This document shows positions 50,472-62,795 of a DNA stretch of 64,000 nt, one piece after another. The stretch lies in NCBI RefSeq assembly GCF_007655255.1, contig NZ_VMYE01000009.1, positions 62,001 through 126,000 on the forward strand, in the 5' to 3' direction. The notes beneath the pieces were generated by a model. The model was given only the letters and a program-made list of their open reading frames with translations, ran no database searches and was not told the origin of the DNA. A program made the translations under genes and the position numbers. The number at the start of each line of letters is the position of its first letter. The first letter of the stretch is position 1. This DNA comes from Extensimonas perlucida. GTDB taxonomy: Bacteria > Pseudomonadota > Gammaproteobacteria > Burkholderiales > Burkholderiaceae_C.

Positions 50472-52520
50472 ATGTTTTCCAAAATCCTGATCGCGAACCG
50501 GGGCGAGATTGCGTGCAGAGTCATTGCCACGGCCAAAAAAATGGGCATCGCCACCGTCGCGGTGTATTCCGACGCCGACAAGGACGCGCGCCATGTCAAG
50601 CTCGCCGACGAGGCCGTGCACATCGGCCCGCCGCCCAGCCGCGAGAGCTATCTGCGCGCCGACAAAATCATCGCCGCGGCCAAGCAGACCGGCGCGCAGG
50701 CCATCCATCCGGGCTACGGCTTTTTGAGCGAAAACGAGGCCTTCGCCAGGCAGGTCGAAGAAGAGGGCATCGTCTTCATCGGCCCCAAGCACGCGGCCAT
50801 CGCCGCTATGGGCGACAAGATTGCGTCCAAGAAGCTCGCCCAGGAGGCCAAGGTCAACACCATCCCCGGCTACAACGAGCCCATCGCGGGCCCTGAGCAG
50901 GCGGTGGAGATCGCGCGGCAGATCGGCTACCCCGTGATGATCAAGGCCAGCGCGGGCGGCGGCGGCAAGGGCTTGCGCGTCGCGTTCAACGACAAAGAGG
51001 CTTTCGACGGCTTTGCAAGCTGCCAGAACGAGGCGCGCAACAGCTTTGGTGACGACCGCATCTTCATCGAAAAGTTTGTCGAGCAGCCGCGCCACATCGA
51101 AATTCAGGTGCTCGGCGACGCCTTTGGCAACGTGGTCTATCTGAACGAGCGCGAATGCTCGATCCAGCGCCGCCACCAAAAGGTCATCGAAGAAGCCCCG
51201 TCGCCCTTCATCAGCGAGGCCACGCGCAAAGCCATGGGCGAGCAGGCCGTGGCGCTGGCCAAGGCCGTGGGCTACCAGAGCGCGGGCACGGTGGAGTTCG
51301 TGGTCGGCAAGAACCAGGACTTTTACTTCCTCGAGATGAACACGCGCCTGCAGGTCGAGCACCCAGTGACCGAGTGCATCACGGGGTTGGACCTGGTCGA
51401 GCAGATGATCCGCATCGCCGCGGGCGAAAAGCTCTCCTTCACACAGGCCGAGGTCAAGCGCGAGGGCTGGGCCATCGAGTGCCGCATCAACGCCGAAGAC
51501 CCGTTTCGCAACTTCCTGCCGAGCACGGGGCGGCTGGTGCGCTTTCAGCCGCCCGAGCAGACCATGTTCCAGGCCGACACGAGCAAGCGCTACGGCGTGC
51601 GCGTCGATACGGGCGTCTATGAGGGCGGCGAAATCCCTATGTATTACGACTCGATGATCGCCAAGCTCATCGTGCACGGCAGCGACCGGCAAGACGCCAT
51701 CGCCAAGATGCGCGAGGCGCTCAACGGCTTCGTGATCCGCGGCATCCACAGCAACATCCCGTTTCAGGCAGCATTGCTTGCACATCCCAAATTTCTCAGC
51801 GGCGACTTCAACACCGGCTTCATCGCCGAACATTACGCGCAGGGTTTCCGCGCCGAGGACGTGCCGCACGAAGACCCGCTGTTCCTGGTCGCACTCGCGG
51901 CCTATATGAACCGGCGCTACCGTGCGCGCGCTTCGGGCATCAGCGGGCAGCTCGAAGGGCACGAGGTCAAGGTGGGCGAGCAGTTCGCGGTGGTCGTGCT
52001 CGGCGCGCAGGGCGAGCACCTGTACCACGAGGTCTCGGTCACCGATTTTGAAGACAAATCGGGCTCCAGCCTAGTTACAGTGGGCGCAAGAAGCTACCAA
52101 ATCAGCAGCAATGCAACGCTGGGCCAGATTCGCGTGCAAGGCCAGTGCAACGGCAAACCCTTCACCGCGCAGGTCGAGCGCGGCACGCCCAAGAACCCTC
52201 TGGCGCTGCGCGTCGCGCACAATGGCACGCAGATCGACGCGCTGGTGCTGTCGCCGCTGGGCGCGCGCCTGTACCAGCTCATGCCCTACAAGGCGCCGCC
52301 AGACATGTCCAAATACCTGCTTTCGCCCATGCCGGGGCTGCTGGTGGATGTGGCCGTGGAGCCGGGGCAGAAAGTGGAGGCTGGTGAAAAGCTCGCCGCG
52401 ATCGAGGCCATGAAAATGGAAAACATCCTGTTCGCGGCGCGCGACGGCGTCGTGGGCAAAATCCACGCACAAAAAGGCGAATCCCTCGCCGTGGATCAAA
52501 TCATTCTGGAGTTTGCTTGA
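50472..52520 (+). CDS. pccA: Propionyl-CoA carboxylase alpha subunit (biotin carboxylase plus biotin carrier)
   Basis: A 682-residue protein. The biotin carboxylase has [14 protein letters not shown] (ATP), [12 protein letters not shown] and [14 protein letters not shown]. The C-terminal biotinyl domain carries the modified lysine in [11 protein letters not shown] region between (500-610), which joins the beta subunit, contains a dispersed-repeat stretch at 52060-52100. ATG 50472 is preceded by GAGGAG that overlaps the stop of the decoy frame. The bioB start overlaps the stop of this gene. Confidence 0.95.
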   Translation: MFSKILIANRGEIACRVIATAKKMGIATVAVYSDADKDARHVKLADEAVHIGPPPSRESYLRADKIIAAAKQTGAQAIHPGYGFLSENEAFARQVEEEGIVFIGPKHAAIAAMGDKIASKKLAQEAKVNTIPGYNEPIAGPEQAVEIARQIGYPVMIKASAGGGGKGLRVAFNDKEAFDGFASCQNEARNSFGDDRIFIEKFVEQPRHIEIQVLGDAFGNVVYLNERECSIQRRHQKVIEEAPSPFISEATRKAMGEQAVALAKAVGYQSAGTVEFVVGKNQDFYFLEMNTRLQVEHPVTECITGLDLVEQMIRIAAGEKLSFTQAEVKREGWAIECRINAEDPFRNFLPSTGRLVRFQPPEQTMFQADTSKRYGVRVDTGVYEGGEIPMYYDSMIAKLIVHGSDRQDAIAKMREALNGFVIRGIHSNIPFQAALLAHPKFLSGDFNTGFIAEHYAQGFRAEDVPHEDPLFLVALAAYMNRRYRARASGISGQLEGHEVKVGEQFAVVVLGAQGEHLYHEVSVTDFEDKSGSSLVTVGARSYQISSNATLGQIRVQGQCNGKPFTAQVERGTPKNPLALRVAHNGTQIDALVLSPLGARLYQLMPYKAPPDMSKYLLSPMPGLLVDVAVEPGQKVEAGEKLAAIEAMKMENILFAARDGVVGKIHAQKGESLAVDQIILEFA

Positions 52521-53590
52521 TGAACACCGCTGCCGAACAAACCATCACCGTGCACCGCACTTCCGTCCCCGCTGCAAATCCCGCACCATCCAGTGGCCCT
52601 TGGACGGTCGAAGCCATCCAGGCGCTGCTCGACAAGCCCTTGCTCGATCTGGTCTATGAGGCGCAGACCGTGCACCGCCAGCACTGGCCCGCGGGCGACA
52701 TCGAACTTGCCACGCTGCTGTCGGTGAAAACCGGCGGCTGCCCGGAAAACTGCGGCTACTGCCCGCAGTCAGCGGAATTCGACACCGGCGTCAAGGCGCA
52801 AAAGCTCATGGAGGTCGATGAAGTCGTGCACGCCGCGCAGGCCGCCAAGGACGCCGGCGCCACGCGCTTTTGCATGGGCGCGGCCTGGCGCGCGCCCAAA
52901 GACCGCGACATCGAAAAAATGAGCGAACTCATCAGCGCCGTCAAGGAACTGGGCCTGCAAACCTGCGCCACGCTGGGCATGCTCGAAGCGCACCAAGCGC
53001 AGGCGCTGCGCGACGCAGGGCTGGACTACTACAACCATAACCTCGACACCGCGCCCGAGTATTACACCGACGTGGTGAGCACGCGCGCCTACCAGGACCG
53101 CCTCGACACGCTGCGCAACGTGCGCGCGGCTGGCATCAGCGTGTGCTGCGGCGGCATCGTGGGCATGGGCGAAGCGCCCGTGCACCGTGCGGGCCTGATC
53201 GCGCAGCTCGCCAACCTCGATCCGTACCCTGAATCGGTGCCCATCAACAGCCTGGTGCGCGTGCCCGGCACGCCGCTGGCCGATAGCGACCCGATCGACC
53301 CACTCGACTTCGTGCGCGTGATCGCCGTGGCGCGCATCACCATGCCCAAAGCGCGCGTGCGCCTCTCGGCCGGGCGCCAGCAGCTCGGCGAAGCAGTGCA
53401 GGCGCTGTGCTTCATGGCCGGCGCGAATTCGATTTTCTACGGTGAAAAGCTGCTCGTCACGGGCAACCCCGACACCGAGGCCGACGAGCAGCTGCTCGCC
53501 AAGCTGGGCCTGCGCGGCCACCGCACCACGAGCACCGAGGCGCACGACCTGCACCACCATCATCACCATGGCGAAGGAGCATGCGCATGA
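52520..53590 (+). CDS. bioB: Biotin synthase
   Basis: A 356-residue radical SAM enzyme that inserts sulfur into dethiobiotin. The [4Fe-4S] ligands are C74, C78 and C81 (CPENCGYC), and the YNHNLDT and GGIVGMGE segments are conserved. The C-terminus carries six consecutive histidines (345-350, in [11 protein letters not shown]), written with mixed CAC/CAT codons and part of a His-rich tail found in this group. The gene overlaps the pccA stop (TGATG), which ties biotin supply to the biotin enzyme. Confidence 0.95.
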   Translation: MNTAAEQTITVHRTSVPAANPAPSSGPWTVEAIQALLDKPLLDLVYEAQTVHRQHWPAGDIELATLLSVKTGGCPENCGYCPQSAEFDTGVKAQKLMEVDEVVHAAQAAKDAGATRFCMGAAWRAPKDRDIEKMSELISAVKELGLQTCATLGMLEAHQAQALRDAGLDYYNHNLDTAPEYYTDVVSTRAYQDRLDTLRNVRAAGISVCCGGIVGMGEAPVHRAGLIAQLANLDPYPESVPINSLVRVPGTPLADSDPIDPLDFVRVIAVARITMPKARVRLSAGRQQLGEAVQALCFMAGANSIFYGEKLLVTGNPDTEADEQLLAKLGLRGHRTTSTEAHDLHHHHHHGEGACA

Positions 53591-54078
53591 GCGAAGCCAA
53601 CACCAGCGCGGCAGCGCAGCAGCGCCCCTTCAAGGTGCTGGGCATACAGCAGATCGCGATTGGCGGCACCGACAAGCAGCGCATGAAGCGCCTGTGGGTG
53701 GACATGTTGGGCCTCACGCAGACCGGCACCTTCCAGAGCGAGCGCGAAAACGTCGATGAAGACATCCTCGCCATGGGCAGCGGCGCCTACAAGGTCGAGG
53801 TGGACATCATGCAGCCGCTCGACATCGACAAAAAACCGGCGGTGCACACCACGCCGCTCAACCACATCGGCTTGTGGATAGACGATCTGCCCAAAGCCGT
53901 AGCCTGGCTCACGGCGCAAGGCGTGCGCTTTGCGCCGGGCGGCATCCGCAAGGGCGCCGCCGGTTACGACATCTGCTTTTTGCACCCCAAGAGCAATGAG
54001 GAATTCCCCATTGCGGGCGAAGGCGTGCTGATCGAACTCGTGCAGGCGCCGCCCGAGGTCATTGCGGCACTGGGCTGA
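53587..54078 (+). CDS. Methylmalonyl-CoA epimerase-like VOC protein
   Basis: A 163-residue VOC-fold protein. The tail [18 protein letters not shown] followed by [10 protein letters not shown] matches methylmalonyl-CoA epimerase, and its place in this operon supports that role (R/S interconversion before the mutase). Metal ligands H93 and E150 are present, but the N-terminal ligand (normally HIGIAV) is Q22 in QQIAIGG, so metal binding may differ. ATG 53587 has AAGGAG at seven bases; the ATG at 53581 is too close. The last gene of the operon; a terminator follows. Confidence 0.72.
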   Translation: MSEANTSAAAQQRPFKVLGIQQIAIGGTDKQRMKRLWVDMLGLTQTGTFQSERENVDEDILAMGSGAYKVEVDIMQPLDIDKKPAVHTTPLNHIGLWIDDLPKAVAWLTAQGVRFAPGGIRKGAAGYDICFLHPKSNEEFPIAGEGVLIELVQAPPEVIAALG

Positions 54079-54098
54079 TTCTCGATATTCCTAAAATA

Positions 54099-54140
54099 AT
54101 AGCTGCCAGCGCTTTACCATCAAGCGCTGGCAGCCATTTT
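54099..54140 (+). terminator. Repeat-derived terminator after the propionyl-CoA operon
   Basis: A 13-bp perfect stem (54102-54114 with 54122-54134, TACCATC loop) is followed by CATTTTTAT. Each arm is a copy of the dispersed repeat core (ATAGCTGCCAGCGCTT and its complement), so a paired repeat here serves as terminator. It can work in both directions, as the next gene is convergent. Confidence 0.85.
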
Positions 54141-54159
54141 TATCTGCAAAAAACGGACT

Positions 54160-54357
54160 TCAGGATTTCTTTTCCATCGGGCAGGTGTTCATGCCCAGCA
54201 AGCTGTAGAGCGGGCAGAACTTGAACAGGCCCGTGAGCAGCGGCACCACGCCGATCCAACCCCACCAGCCTACCGTGCCGGTGGCGGCCAATAGGATCAA
54301 TACGAGACCAACGACGATACGCAGGATGCGATCGATTCCCCCAACATTGACTTTCAT
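54160..54357 (-). CDS. DUF2892 (YgaP-type) small membrane protein
   Basis: A 65-residue protein with two hydrophobic segments (residues 9-27 and 29-46) and the conserved cysteines C48 and C59 in FKFCPLYSLLGMNTCP. This is the membrane half of E. coli YgaP, which is fused to a rhodanese. Here the rhodanese is encoded separately 650 bases away. Role in sulfur transfer is inferred. TGCTTTCCTCC-type site in the complement precedes the ATG. Confidence 0.85.
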   Translation of the reverse strand: MKVNVGGIDRILRIVVGLVLILLAATGTVGWWGWIGVVPLLTGLFKFCPLYSLLGMNTCPMEKKS

Positions 54358-54468
54358 GCTTTCCTCCTTGGTGCTTCGATGCTTGGAAAAGCGCCTTGCG
54401 CCATCGTGGCAAGGCAGGGGAGGGCAGCGGTGCGCAGCATCTCGGGAAACGCCCCACTGCCATGTGCA

Positions 54469-54915
54469 CTATTTGAGGCGCTGCCCCGTCGAGTCAAGCA
54501 CTTGCAGCTCGATCGGGATGCCCTGGCCCACGCTCTGCGTCACAGTGCAAAAAGCCTCAAACTGACCGAGCACGCGGTCGAGGTGTTCGAGCTGGCCCGC
54601 GGGTACGCCCAGGTGCATGATGGCCGTGATCTTGAGCACGCGCACACGGCCCTCGGCGTTGCGCCCAACCTCACCCGTCACGCTGGCGCGCAGCGGCTCG
54701 GGGTTTTGCTTGAATTTGCGCAGCGCAAACAGCAGCGAATCGCTCAGGCAATTGCCCACGGCCGCGCACAGCAGTTGCACCGGCGTGGGCCCCATGCCCG
54801 TGCCCAGCGGCGGCGGCTCGTCGGTGGTGAGGCCGGGAATGCCGGGGCCGAAATCGACATCGAAGCGGTAGTCTTGCCGCTGCTTGAGTTCGACGGTGAC
54901 GATTTTCTCGCTCAT
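54469..54915 (-). CDS. OsmC-family protein
   Basis: A 148-residue OsmC/Ohr-fold protein. Cysteines sit in LLCAAVGNCLSDS and EAFCTVTQSV, the positions where OsmC-like peroxidases keep reactive thiols, though the exact pair differs from Ohr. Members reduce organic hydroperoxides and some have been linked to persulfide removal. It lies between DUF2892 and rhodanese genes in the same direction. AGGAGAACC precedes its ATG. Confidence 0.83.
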   Translation of the reverse strand: MSEKIVTVELKQRQDYRFDVDFGPGIPGLTTDEPPPLGTGMGPTPVQLLCAAVGNCLSDSLLFALRKFKQNPEPLRASVTGEVGRNAEGRVRVLKITAIMHLGVPAGQLEHLDRVLGQFEAFCTVTQSVGQGIPIELQVLDSTGQRLK

Positions 54916-55007
54916 GGGGTTCTCCTCGTTCGTTGTTGGGCCGTGGTAGCAGGCTGGGTTGCAACCCAGCCTACATCGGCTGCCGCCCTACCTCGTTTCT
55001 ACCGCGC

Positions 55008-55337
55008 TCAACCCCGTTCGATAGGCCTTTGCAACTGCAGCGCCACGTTCGCCGCCGAGCCGCCGTTGATGGCCTGGCGGTAGCCAAGCTGGCGCATGGC
55101 GTCGCAGGCCATGCCAGAGCGCGCACCCGAGACGCAATACAGCACGATGGGTGCGTCCTTGTCGGGCGCGACGCGGGCGATGTCTTGCATGAAGCGCTCG
55201 AGCGGCAGGTTGATGGCGCCGCGCACATGGCCGGCCATGTATTCGCCGGGCGAGCGCACGTCGAGCAGCACCAGACGCTCAAGCTCCGGGGCTTCGGGGC
55301 GGTTTTCGTCGGGGGGCGCGGAAGGGGTAGGACTCAT
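55008..55337 (-). CDS. Stand-alone rhodanese-like sulfurtransferase
   Basis: A 109-residue single rhodanese domain. The active-site loop is C68-V-S-G-A-R-S (YCVSGARSG), a six-residue loop as in sulfur-accepting rhodaneses, and LLDVRSPGEYMAGHVRGAINLPL is the family core. I choose the ATG at 55337 (MSPTPSAP); the frame continues upstream into the SQR gene, but without homology. It would take or give sulfane sulfur from the quinone oxidoreductase product. Confidence 0.88.
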   Translation of the reverse strand: MSPTPSAPPDENRPEAPELERLVLLDVRSPGEYMAGHVRGAINLPLERFMQDIARVAPDKDAPIVLYCVSGARSGMACDAMRQLGYRQAINGGSAANVALQLQRPIERG

Positions 55338-55372
55338 GGAGCTTGTTCCTGGATTTTCCTGAGAGAGCGCAG

Positions 55373-58049
<2,677 letters not shown>

Positions 58050-58062
58050 GCGCATCTCCTGC

Positions 58063-58272
58063 TCAGCAGCCGCCCGGGACGCCGAGCTTGCGCAGGAGGG
58101 AATCCATCAGGCACCACTTGGTGAATCCGCTTTGCAGCAGGTTGAGCCCAATGAAGGCCGTGAACGCGAGCCACCACTGGCTCACGAAAATCGGGCTGCC
58201 CGGGATGCCGAGCGCCAGGGAAAGCAGAATGAATGTGCCTGCGATCACGCGCACGAGTTGCCAGCTGGTCAT
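58063..58272 (-). CDS. Second DUF2892 (YgaP-type) small membrane protein
   Basis: A 69-residue protein with two hydrophobic segments (residues 7-25 and 33-48) and cysteines at C54 (FTKWCLMD) and C69, the last residue. The pattern resembles DUF2892 proteins such as the YgaP tail. Its ATG overlaps the stop of the RND gene by four bases, so it is coupled to the pump. The link between this membrane protein and an efflux pump is unusual. Confidence 0.8.
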   Translation of the reverse strand: MTSWQLVRVIAGTFILLSLALGIPGSPIFVSQWWLAFTAFIGLNLLQSGFTKWCLMDSLLRKLGVPGGC

Positions 58273-61200
58273 GAGAATGCTCCTTCAGAGTGAGTGGTTG
58301 ACGAAGTATCCGCCTTGGCTTTGCGGTGATACGCCATGTAATACAGGGTCGGGATCACCACCAGCGTCAGCAGGGTGGAAACGAAGATGCCGAAGATCAG
58401 TGAGATCGCAAGCCCGTTGAAGATCGGGTCGTCGAGGATGAAAAACGCCCCGATCATCGCGGCGAGCGCGGTCAGCAAAATGGGCTGCGCGCGGATGATG
58501 GCCGCCTGCACGATGGCGTCCTTGAGCGGCACGCCCGCGCGCTCTTGCAAGTGGATGAAGTCCACGAGCAAGATCGAATTGCGCACGATGATGCCCGCGA
58601 GCGCGATCATGCCGATCATGCTCGTGGCCGTGAATTGCGCGCCGAGCAGCGCATGCCCTGGCATCACGCCGATGATGGTCAGCGGAATCGGCGCCATGAT
58701 GATCAGCGGCATCAGGTACGAGCCGAACTGCGCCACCACGAGCAAGTAGATCAGCACCAGGCCCACGGCGTAGGCCAGGCCCATGTCGCGGAAGGTCTCG
58801 TAGGTGATCTGCCACTCGCCATCCCACTTGAGCGCGTAATCGCGCAGCGCGTCGTCGGGCTGGCGGATGAAGTATTCGACCATAGGGCTGCCGCTGGGCG
58901 TGGGCAGGCGCGCGATGTCGGCGCGCATCTTGAACATGCCGTAGAGCGGGCTGTCCACCTTGCCCGCCATGTCGCCGACGACGTAGCTCATGGGCAGCAG
59001 GTCTTTGTGATAGACGGGCTGCTCGCGCAAGGTGTCGCTCACGGTGACCAATTCACGCAGCGGCACGAGCTGCCCGCTGGCGTTGCGCACCGTGAGCTGC
59101 AGCAGCGCGTTCAAGTCACCCTGGCTTTCTTCGGGCAGTTGCAGCGTGATCGGCGCCGGGTATTTGCTCGCGTCGTGCAAATACGTGGTGTCCGCACCCG
59201 CGAGGCCGGCGCGCAAGGTGGCCACAATGGCTTGCTGCGGGATGCCCAGCAAGGCGGCCTTGCGCCGGTCCACGAGCAGGAGTTTGCGCGGCGCGCTCTC
59301 GATATTGCTGTCGTCCACATCGACGATATCGGGCGTTTTCTCGAACACGGCGCGCACGGCGCGCGCCATGTCGCGCCGGCCTTGCGCCTCAGGGCCGTAG
59401 ATTTCTGCCACGATGGGCGAGAGCACGGGCGGGCCGGGCGGCACTTCGACCACTTTGACGTTCGCACCAAAGCGCTTGCCGATCTGCTGCAGCGCGGGCC
59501 GCACGCGCGTCGCGATCACGTGGCTCTGGTCGCTGCGCTCGTGCTTGTCCACCAGGTTCACCTGAATGTCGCCCACCTCGCCGCCGGCGCGCAGGTAATA
59601 CTGGCGCACCAGGCCGTTGAAGTTGATCGGCGCCGCCGTGCCCGCATACGCCTGGTAGTCGGTGACCTCGGGCACGGTGGCCAGGTAAGCACCGAGCTCG
59701 TGCAGCACCGCCGCGGTCTGTTCCACCGGCGTGCCCGCAGGCATATCGACCACCACCTGGAACTCGGACTTGTTGTCGAGTGGCAGCATTTTGAGCAGCA
59801 CGAACCCCGTGACGGGCAGCGCCACCGATACGGCGATCAGCAGCGCGACGCCCAGGCCCATCAGGCGCCGATTGCGCTTGCCGCTGCGCTCGTCGAGCAG
59901 CGGCGTGAAAATACGCTCGAATACCGGCGCAAGCCTTGCCGTAAGCGCGGAATGCGCTATGGATTTGGATAATTCGCCAGAGCTTTGCGCGCCTGTATGG
60001 GCGCCGCCGTGGTGCGCCTTCATCCACAGGCGCGACAGCCAGGGCGTGACGGCGAAGGCAATCGAGAGCGACAGCAGCATGCCCATGCTCGCGTTGATCG
60101 GGATCGGGCTCATGTACGGCCCCATGAGGCCCGAAACGAAAGCCATGGGCAGCAGCGCGGCGATCACCGTGAGCGTGGCAAGTATGGTCGGCCCGCCGAC
60201 TTCATCGACGGCGCCGGGGATCAGTTGCACGAGCGTCTTTTCGGGGTGCAGCTGCTGGTGGCGGTGGATGTTTTCCACCACCACGATCGCGTCATCGACC
60301 AGGATGCCGATCGAGAAAATCAGCGCAAACAGCGACACGCGGTTGAGCGTGAAGCCCCAGGCCCACGAGGCAAACAGCGTCGCGGTCAAGGTCAGCACCA
60401 CGGCGGTGCCGACGATCGCGGCCTCGCGCCGCCCGAGCGCGAGGAACACCAGCACCACCACCGACACGGTGGCAAAGAGCAGCTTTTGGATCAGCTTTTG
60501 CGCCTTGTCGTTGGCCGTGGCGCCGTAATTGCGCGTTTCGGCGACCTGCACGCTGTCGGGAATGATGGTGTTGCGCAACTGGCCCACGCGCTGCATCACG
60601 GCGTCGGCCACGTTGATGGCGTTCTCACCGGGCTTTTTGGTGATGGCGATGGTCACGGCCGGGTATTCGCCGCCGCCGGCTTTTTGCGCAAAGCCATACC
60701 ACACATAGCGGCTCGGGGGCAGGGGGCCGTCGCGCACCTCGGCCACGTCTTGCAGGAATACGGGCTTGCCATTGCGCACGCCCACCACCAGCTCGGCCAC
60801 GTCGCGCGCCGTGCTCAAAAACGGCCCGGCTTCCACTGCCACGGCCTGGTTTGCGCTGAGCAAGTCGCCCACCGGCAGGCCCATGTTGGCCGACTGCAGG
60901 GCTGCGCGCAGGTCTTGCACCGTGACGCCCGCACCCGCCATGCGCGCCGGATCGAGCCGCACGAGCACGGCGCGCCCCGGCCCGCCCACGGTCTGCACCT
61001 CGCGCGTGCCCGGCACGCGCTTGAGCTCCACCTCCATGCTGTGCGCCACGCGCTCGAGCGCAAAAGCGCCTTGCTCCGGATCCTTGCTGTAGAGCGTGAG
61101 CGTGACGATGGGCACGTCGTCTATGCCTTTGGGCTTGATGATGGGGTCGAGCACGCCGAGGTCGCGCGGCAGCCAGTCGCTGTGCGTGCGCAAGGTGTCG

Positions 61201-61559
61201 TGCAGGCGCACCAGCGCGTCGATGCGCGCCACGCCCACCTTGAACTGCACCGTGAGCACCGCCAACCCCGGGCGCGAGACCGAGCTCACGTGCTCCACGC
61301 CCACCATTTGCGCGAGCACCTGCTCGGCTGGCGTCGCCACCATCTGCTCCACGTCGGCCACGCCCGCCCCCGGGAAGGGGATCAGCACGTTGGCCATGGT
61401 GACGTTGATCTGCGGCTCTTCCTCGCGCGGCGTGACGAGCACCGCAAAAACGCCGAGCAAAAACGCCACGAGCGCGAGCAAGGGCGTGATCTGCGCGCTC
61501 TGGAAAAGCGTAGCAATGCGGCCCGAGATTCCGAGGGAGGAGGGGGTTTCCGTGCGCAT
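58269..61559 (-). CDS. RND-superfamily efflux pump, inner membrane permease
   Basis: A 1096-residue RND transporter with the usual 12 membrane segments and two large periplasmic loops. The TM4 proton-relay motif GILVDDAIVVVENI carries the two aspartates typical of drug-type (HAE) pumps rather than metal pumps. The N-terminus has REEEPQINVTMANV. The start at 61559 (MRTETPSS) follows AAAGGGTG. It works with the adaptor encoded just upstream and the TolC-type channel downstream. The substrate is not known; the neighbours suggest reactive sulfur or thiol compounds. Confidence 0.93.
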   Translation of the reverse strand: MRTETPSSLGISGRIATLFQSAQITPLLALVAFLLGVFAVLVTPREEEPQINVTMANVLIPFPGAGVADVEQMVATPAEQVLAQMVGVEHVSSVSRPGLAVLTVQFKVGVARIDALVRLHDTLRTHSDWLPRDLGVLDPIIKPKGIDDVPIVTLTLYSKDPEQGAFALERVAHSMEVELKRVPGTREVQTVGGPGRAVLVRLDPARMAGAGVTVQDLRAALQSANMGLPVGDLLSANQAVAVEAGPFLSTARDVAELVVGVRNGKPVFLQDVAEVRDGPLPPSRYVWYGFAQKAGGGEYPAVTIAITKKPGENAINVADAVMQRVGQLRNTIIPDSVQVAETRNYGATANDKAQKLIQKLLFATVSVVVLVFLALGRREAAIVGTAVVLTLTATLFASWAWGFTLNRVSLFALIFSIGILVDDAIVVVENIHRHQQLHPEKTLVQLIPGAVDEVGGPTILATLTVIAALLPMAFVSGLMGPYMSPIPINASMGMLLSLSIAFAVTPWLSRLWMKAHHGGAHTGAQSSGELSKSIAHSALTARLAPVFERIFTPLLDERSGKRNRRLMGLGVALLIAVSVALPVTGFVLLKMLPLDNKSEFQVVVDMPAGTPVEQTAAVLHELGAYLATVPEVTDYQAYAGTAAPINFNGLVRQYYLRAGGEVGDIQVNLVDKHERSDQSHVIATRVRPALQQIGKRFGANVKVVEVPPGPPVLSPIVAEIYGPEAQGRRDMARAVRAVFEKTPDIVDVDDSNIESAPRKLLLVDRRKAALLGIPQQAIVATLRAGLAGADTTYLHDASKYPAPITLQLPEESQGDLNALLQLTVRNASGQLVPLRELVTVSDTLREQPVYHKDLLPMSYVVGDMAGKVDSPLYGMFKMRADIARLPTPSGSPMVEYFIRQPDDALRDYALKWDGEWQITYETFRDMGLAYAVGLVLIYLLVVAQFGSYLMPLIIMAPIPLTIIGVMPGHALLGAQFTATSMIGMIALAGIIVRNSILLVDFIHLQERAGVPLKDAIVQAAIIRAQPILLTALAAMIGAFFILDDPIFNGLAISLIFGIFVSTLLTLVVIPTLYYMAYHRKAKADTSSTTHSEGAFS

Positions 61560-61573
61560 GTCGGTACACCCTT

Positions 61574-62668
61574 TCAACGCATCTTGGCCGCAGCTTGCGG
61601 ATCGGTGGCGACCTTGTCGCCGGCGCGCAGGCCACTCAACACCTCGACCTGCGTGCCGTCGCTGTAGCCCAGCCGCACCTGGCGCAGCAGCGGCCGCCCT
61701 TGCGCGTCGAGCACGTACAGGCCCGTCATTTCTGCGCGGCGCACGATGGCACTGGCGGGCACCAGGAATTGCTGGCCCACGGCTTGTTCAGCTGCTTGCC
61801 CAGCCTCTTTTGCGGCCGGCGCTGCGGCATCGGCACCGCCTTGCCATGCCACGCGCGCGAACATGCCCGGCAGTGCACCTTGCACCTGCGCGGGCAGCGG
61901 CACGCGCAGCTGCACCGTGTGCGTGGCCGCATCGAGCGCCGGGAAACGCTGCACCTGCGCCGTGGGCACCGACAAGCGCGCCACCTTGGCGCCGGGAACG
62001 TCCACTTCGACGGCAGACGCCTGCGCCAGCGAAGCCGCGGCAGACTGTGCGACCGTGGCCGTCACGCGCAGCGCGGACGGGTCATACACGCGCACCAGCG
62101 GCCGCCCCGGCATGGCCATGTCGCCCAACACCACGGGTACTTCGCTCACGATGCCGGCGTAGGGCGCTTTGAGCACATAAAACCCCGACTGCGTCTGCGC
62201 GGCGCCAGCCTGCGCCTGCAAAGCCTGCACCTGCGCCTGTGCCGCCTCCCACTGGGCCTTGGCGCGGTCGAGCGCGGCCTGGCTGATGTAGTGCTTTTGG
62301 GCGAGCTGCTTTTGCCGCTCATACTCCTTGGCGGCCACGTCGAGCTGCGCACGCGCGGCTTGTACCTGCGCCGCGCTCGCCGCCGCATTCTGGTTGGCCG
62401 CGCGCGCATCTATGCGCAGCAATTCCTGCCCAGCCTGCACCTTGTCACCGACCTTCACGTGTAACGCGACCACCGCGCCTTGCACCTGCGCGGCCACCTG
62501 CGTGTCGCGCACCGCCTCGACCACGGCCTCGGCGCTGACGCGCTGGCCTTGCCGGGCCGGCGCCTGGACTTGGTACGTCGCCAAGGTAGCCGGCTGCGCG
62601 GCCAAGGCACCGTTGACGGCCCCGCCGAGCACCATGCACGCGGCGACGAGATCACGAGTTTTCAGCAT
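61574..62668 (-). CDS. RND efflux pump periplasmic adaptor (MFP)
   Basis: A 364-residue adaptor with a signal peptide (residues 1-24, ending GALAAQP), a biotinyl-lipoyl-like barrel (ALHVKVGDKVQAGQELLRID), an alpha-helical hairpin rich in Ala and Gln (residues 75-150) and C-terminal beta domains. It bridges the permease and TolC channel. GGAGGG stands seven bases before the ATG at 62668. It is the first gene of the minus-strand operon, across from the ArsR gene. Confidence 0.92.
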   Translation of the reverse strand: MLKTRDLVAACMVLGGAVNGALAAQPATLATYQVQAPARQGQRVSAEAVVEAVRDTQVAAQVQGAVVALHVKVGDKVQAGQELLRIDARAANQNAAASAAQVQAARAQLDVAAKEYERQKQLAQKHYISQAALDRAKAQWEAAQAQVQALQAQAGAAQTQSGFYVLKAPYAGIVSEVPVVLGDMAMPGRPLVRVYDPSALRVTATVAQSAAASLAQASAVEVDVPGAKVARLSVPTAQVQRFPALDAATHTVQLRVPLPAQVQGALPGMFARVAWQGGADAAAPAAKEAGQAAEQAVGQQFLVPASAIVRRAEMTGLYVLDAQGRPLLRQVRLGYSDGTQVEVLSGLRAGDKVATDPQAAAKMR

Positions 62669-62720
62669 TCGACCCTCCATGCCCAGCAAGCATCGATTCC
62701 AACACATTCCCGACAGATTT

Positions 62721-62751
62721 TGCATTATTTAGCTAATCAGCTAAATATGCA
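62721..62751. promoter_or_regulatory. Long inverted repeat, predicted ArsR operator
   Basis: ATTTAGCT (62727-62734) and AGCTAAAT (62739-62746) are exact inverted repeats with a four-base centre; TGCAT and ATGCA extend the arms with a one-base offset. It lies between the divergent pump operon and the ArsR gene, in AT-rich DNA, so one protein bound here could control both. Confidence 0.7.
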
Positions 62752-62795
62752 ACGAGTTTATCATAGCGTCTGCGCGAAATTTGCGAGAGCTCATC

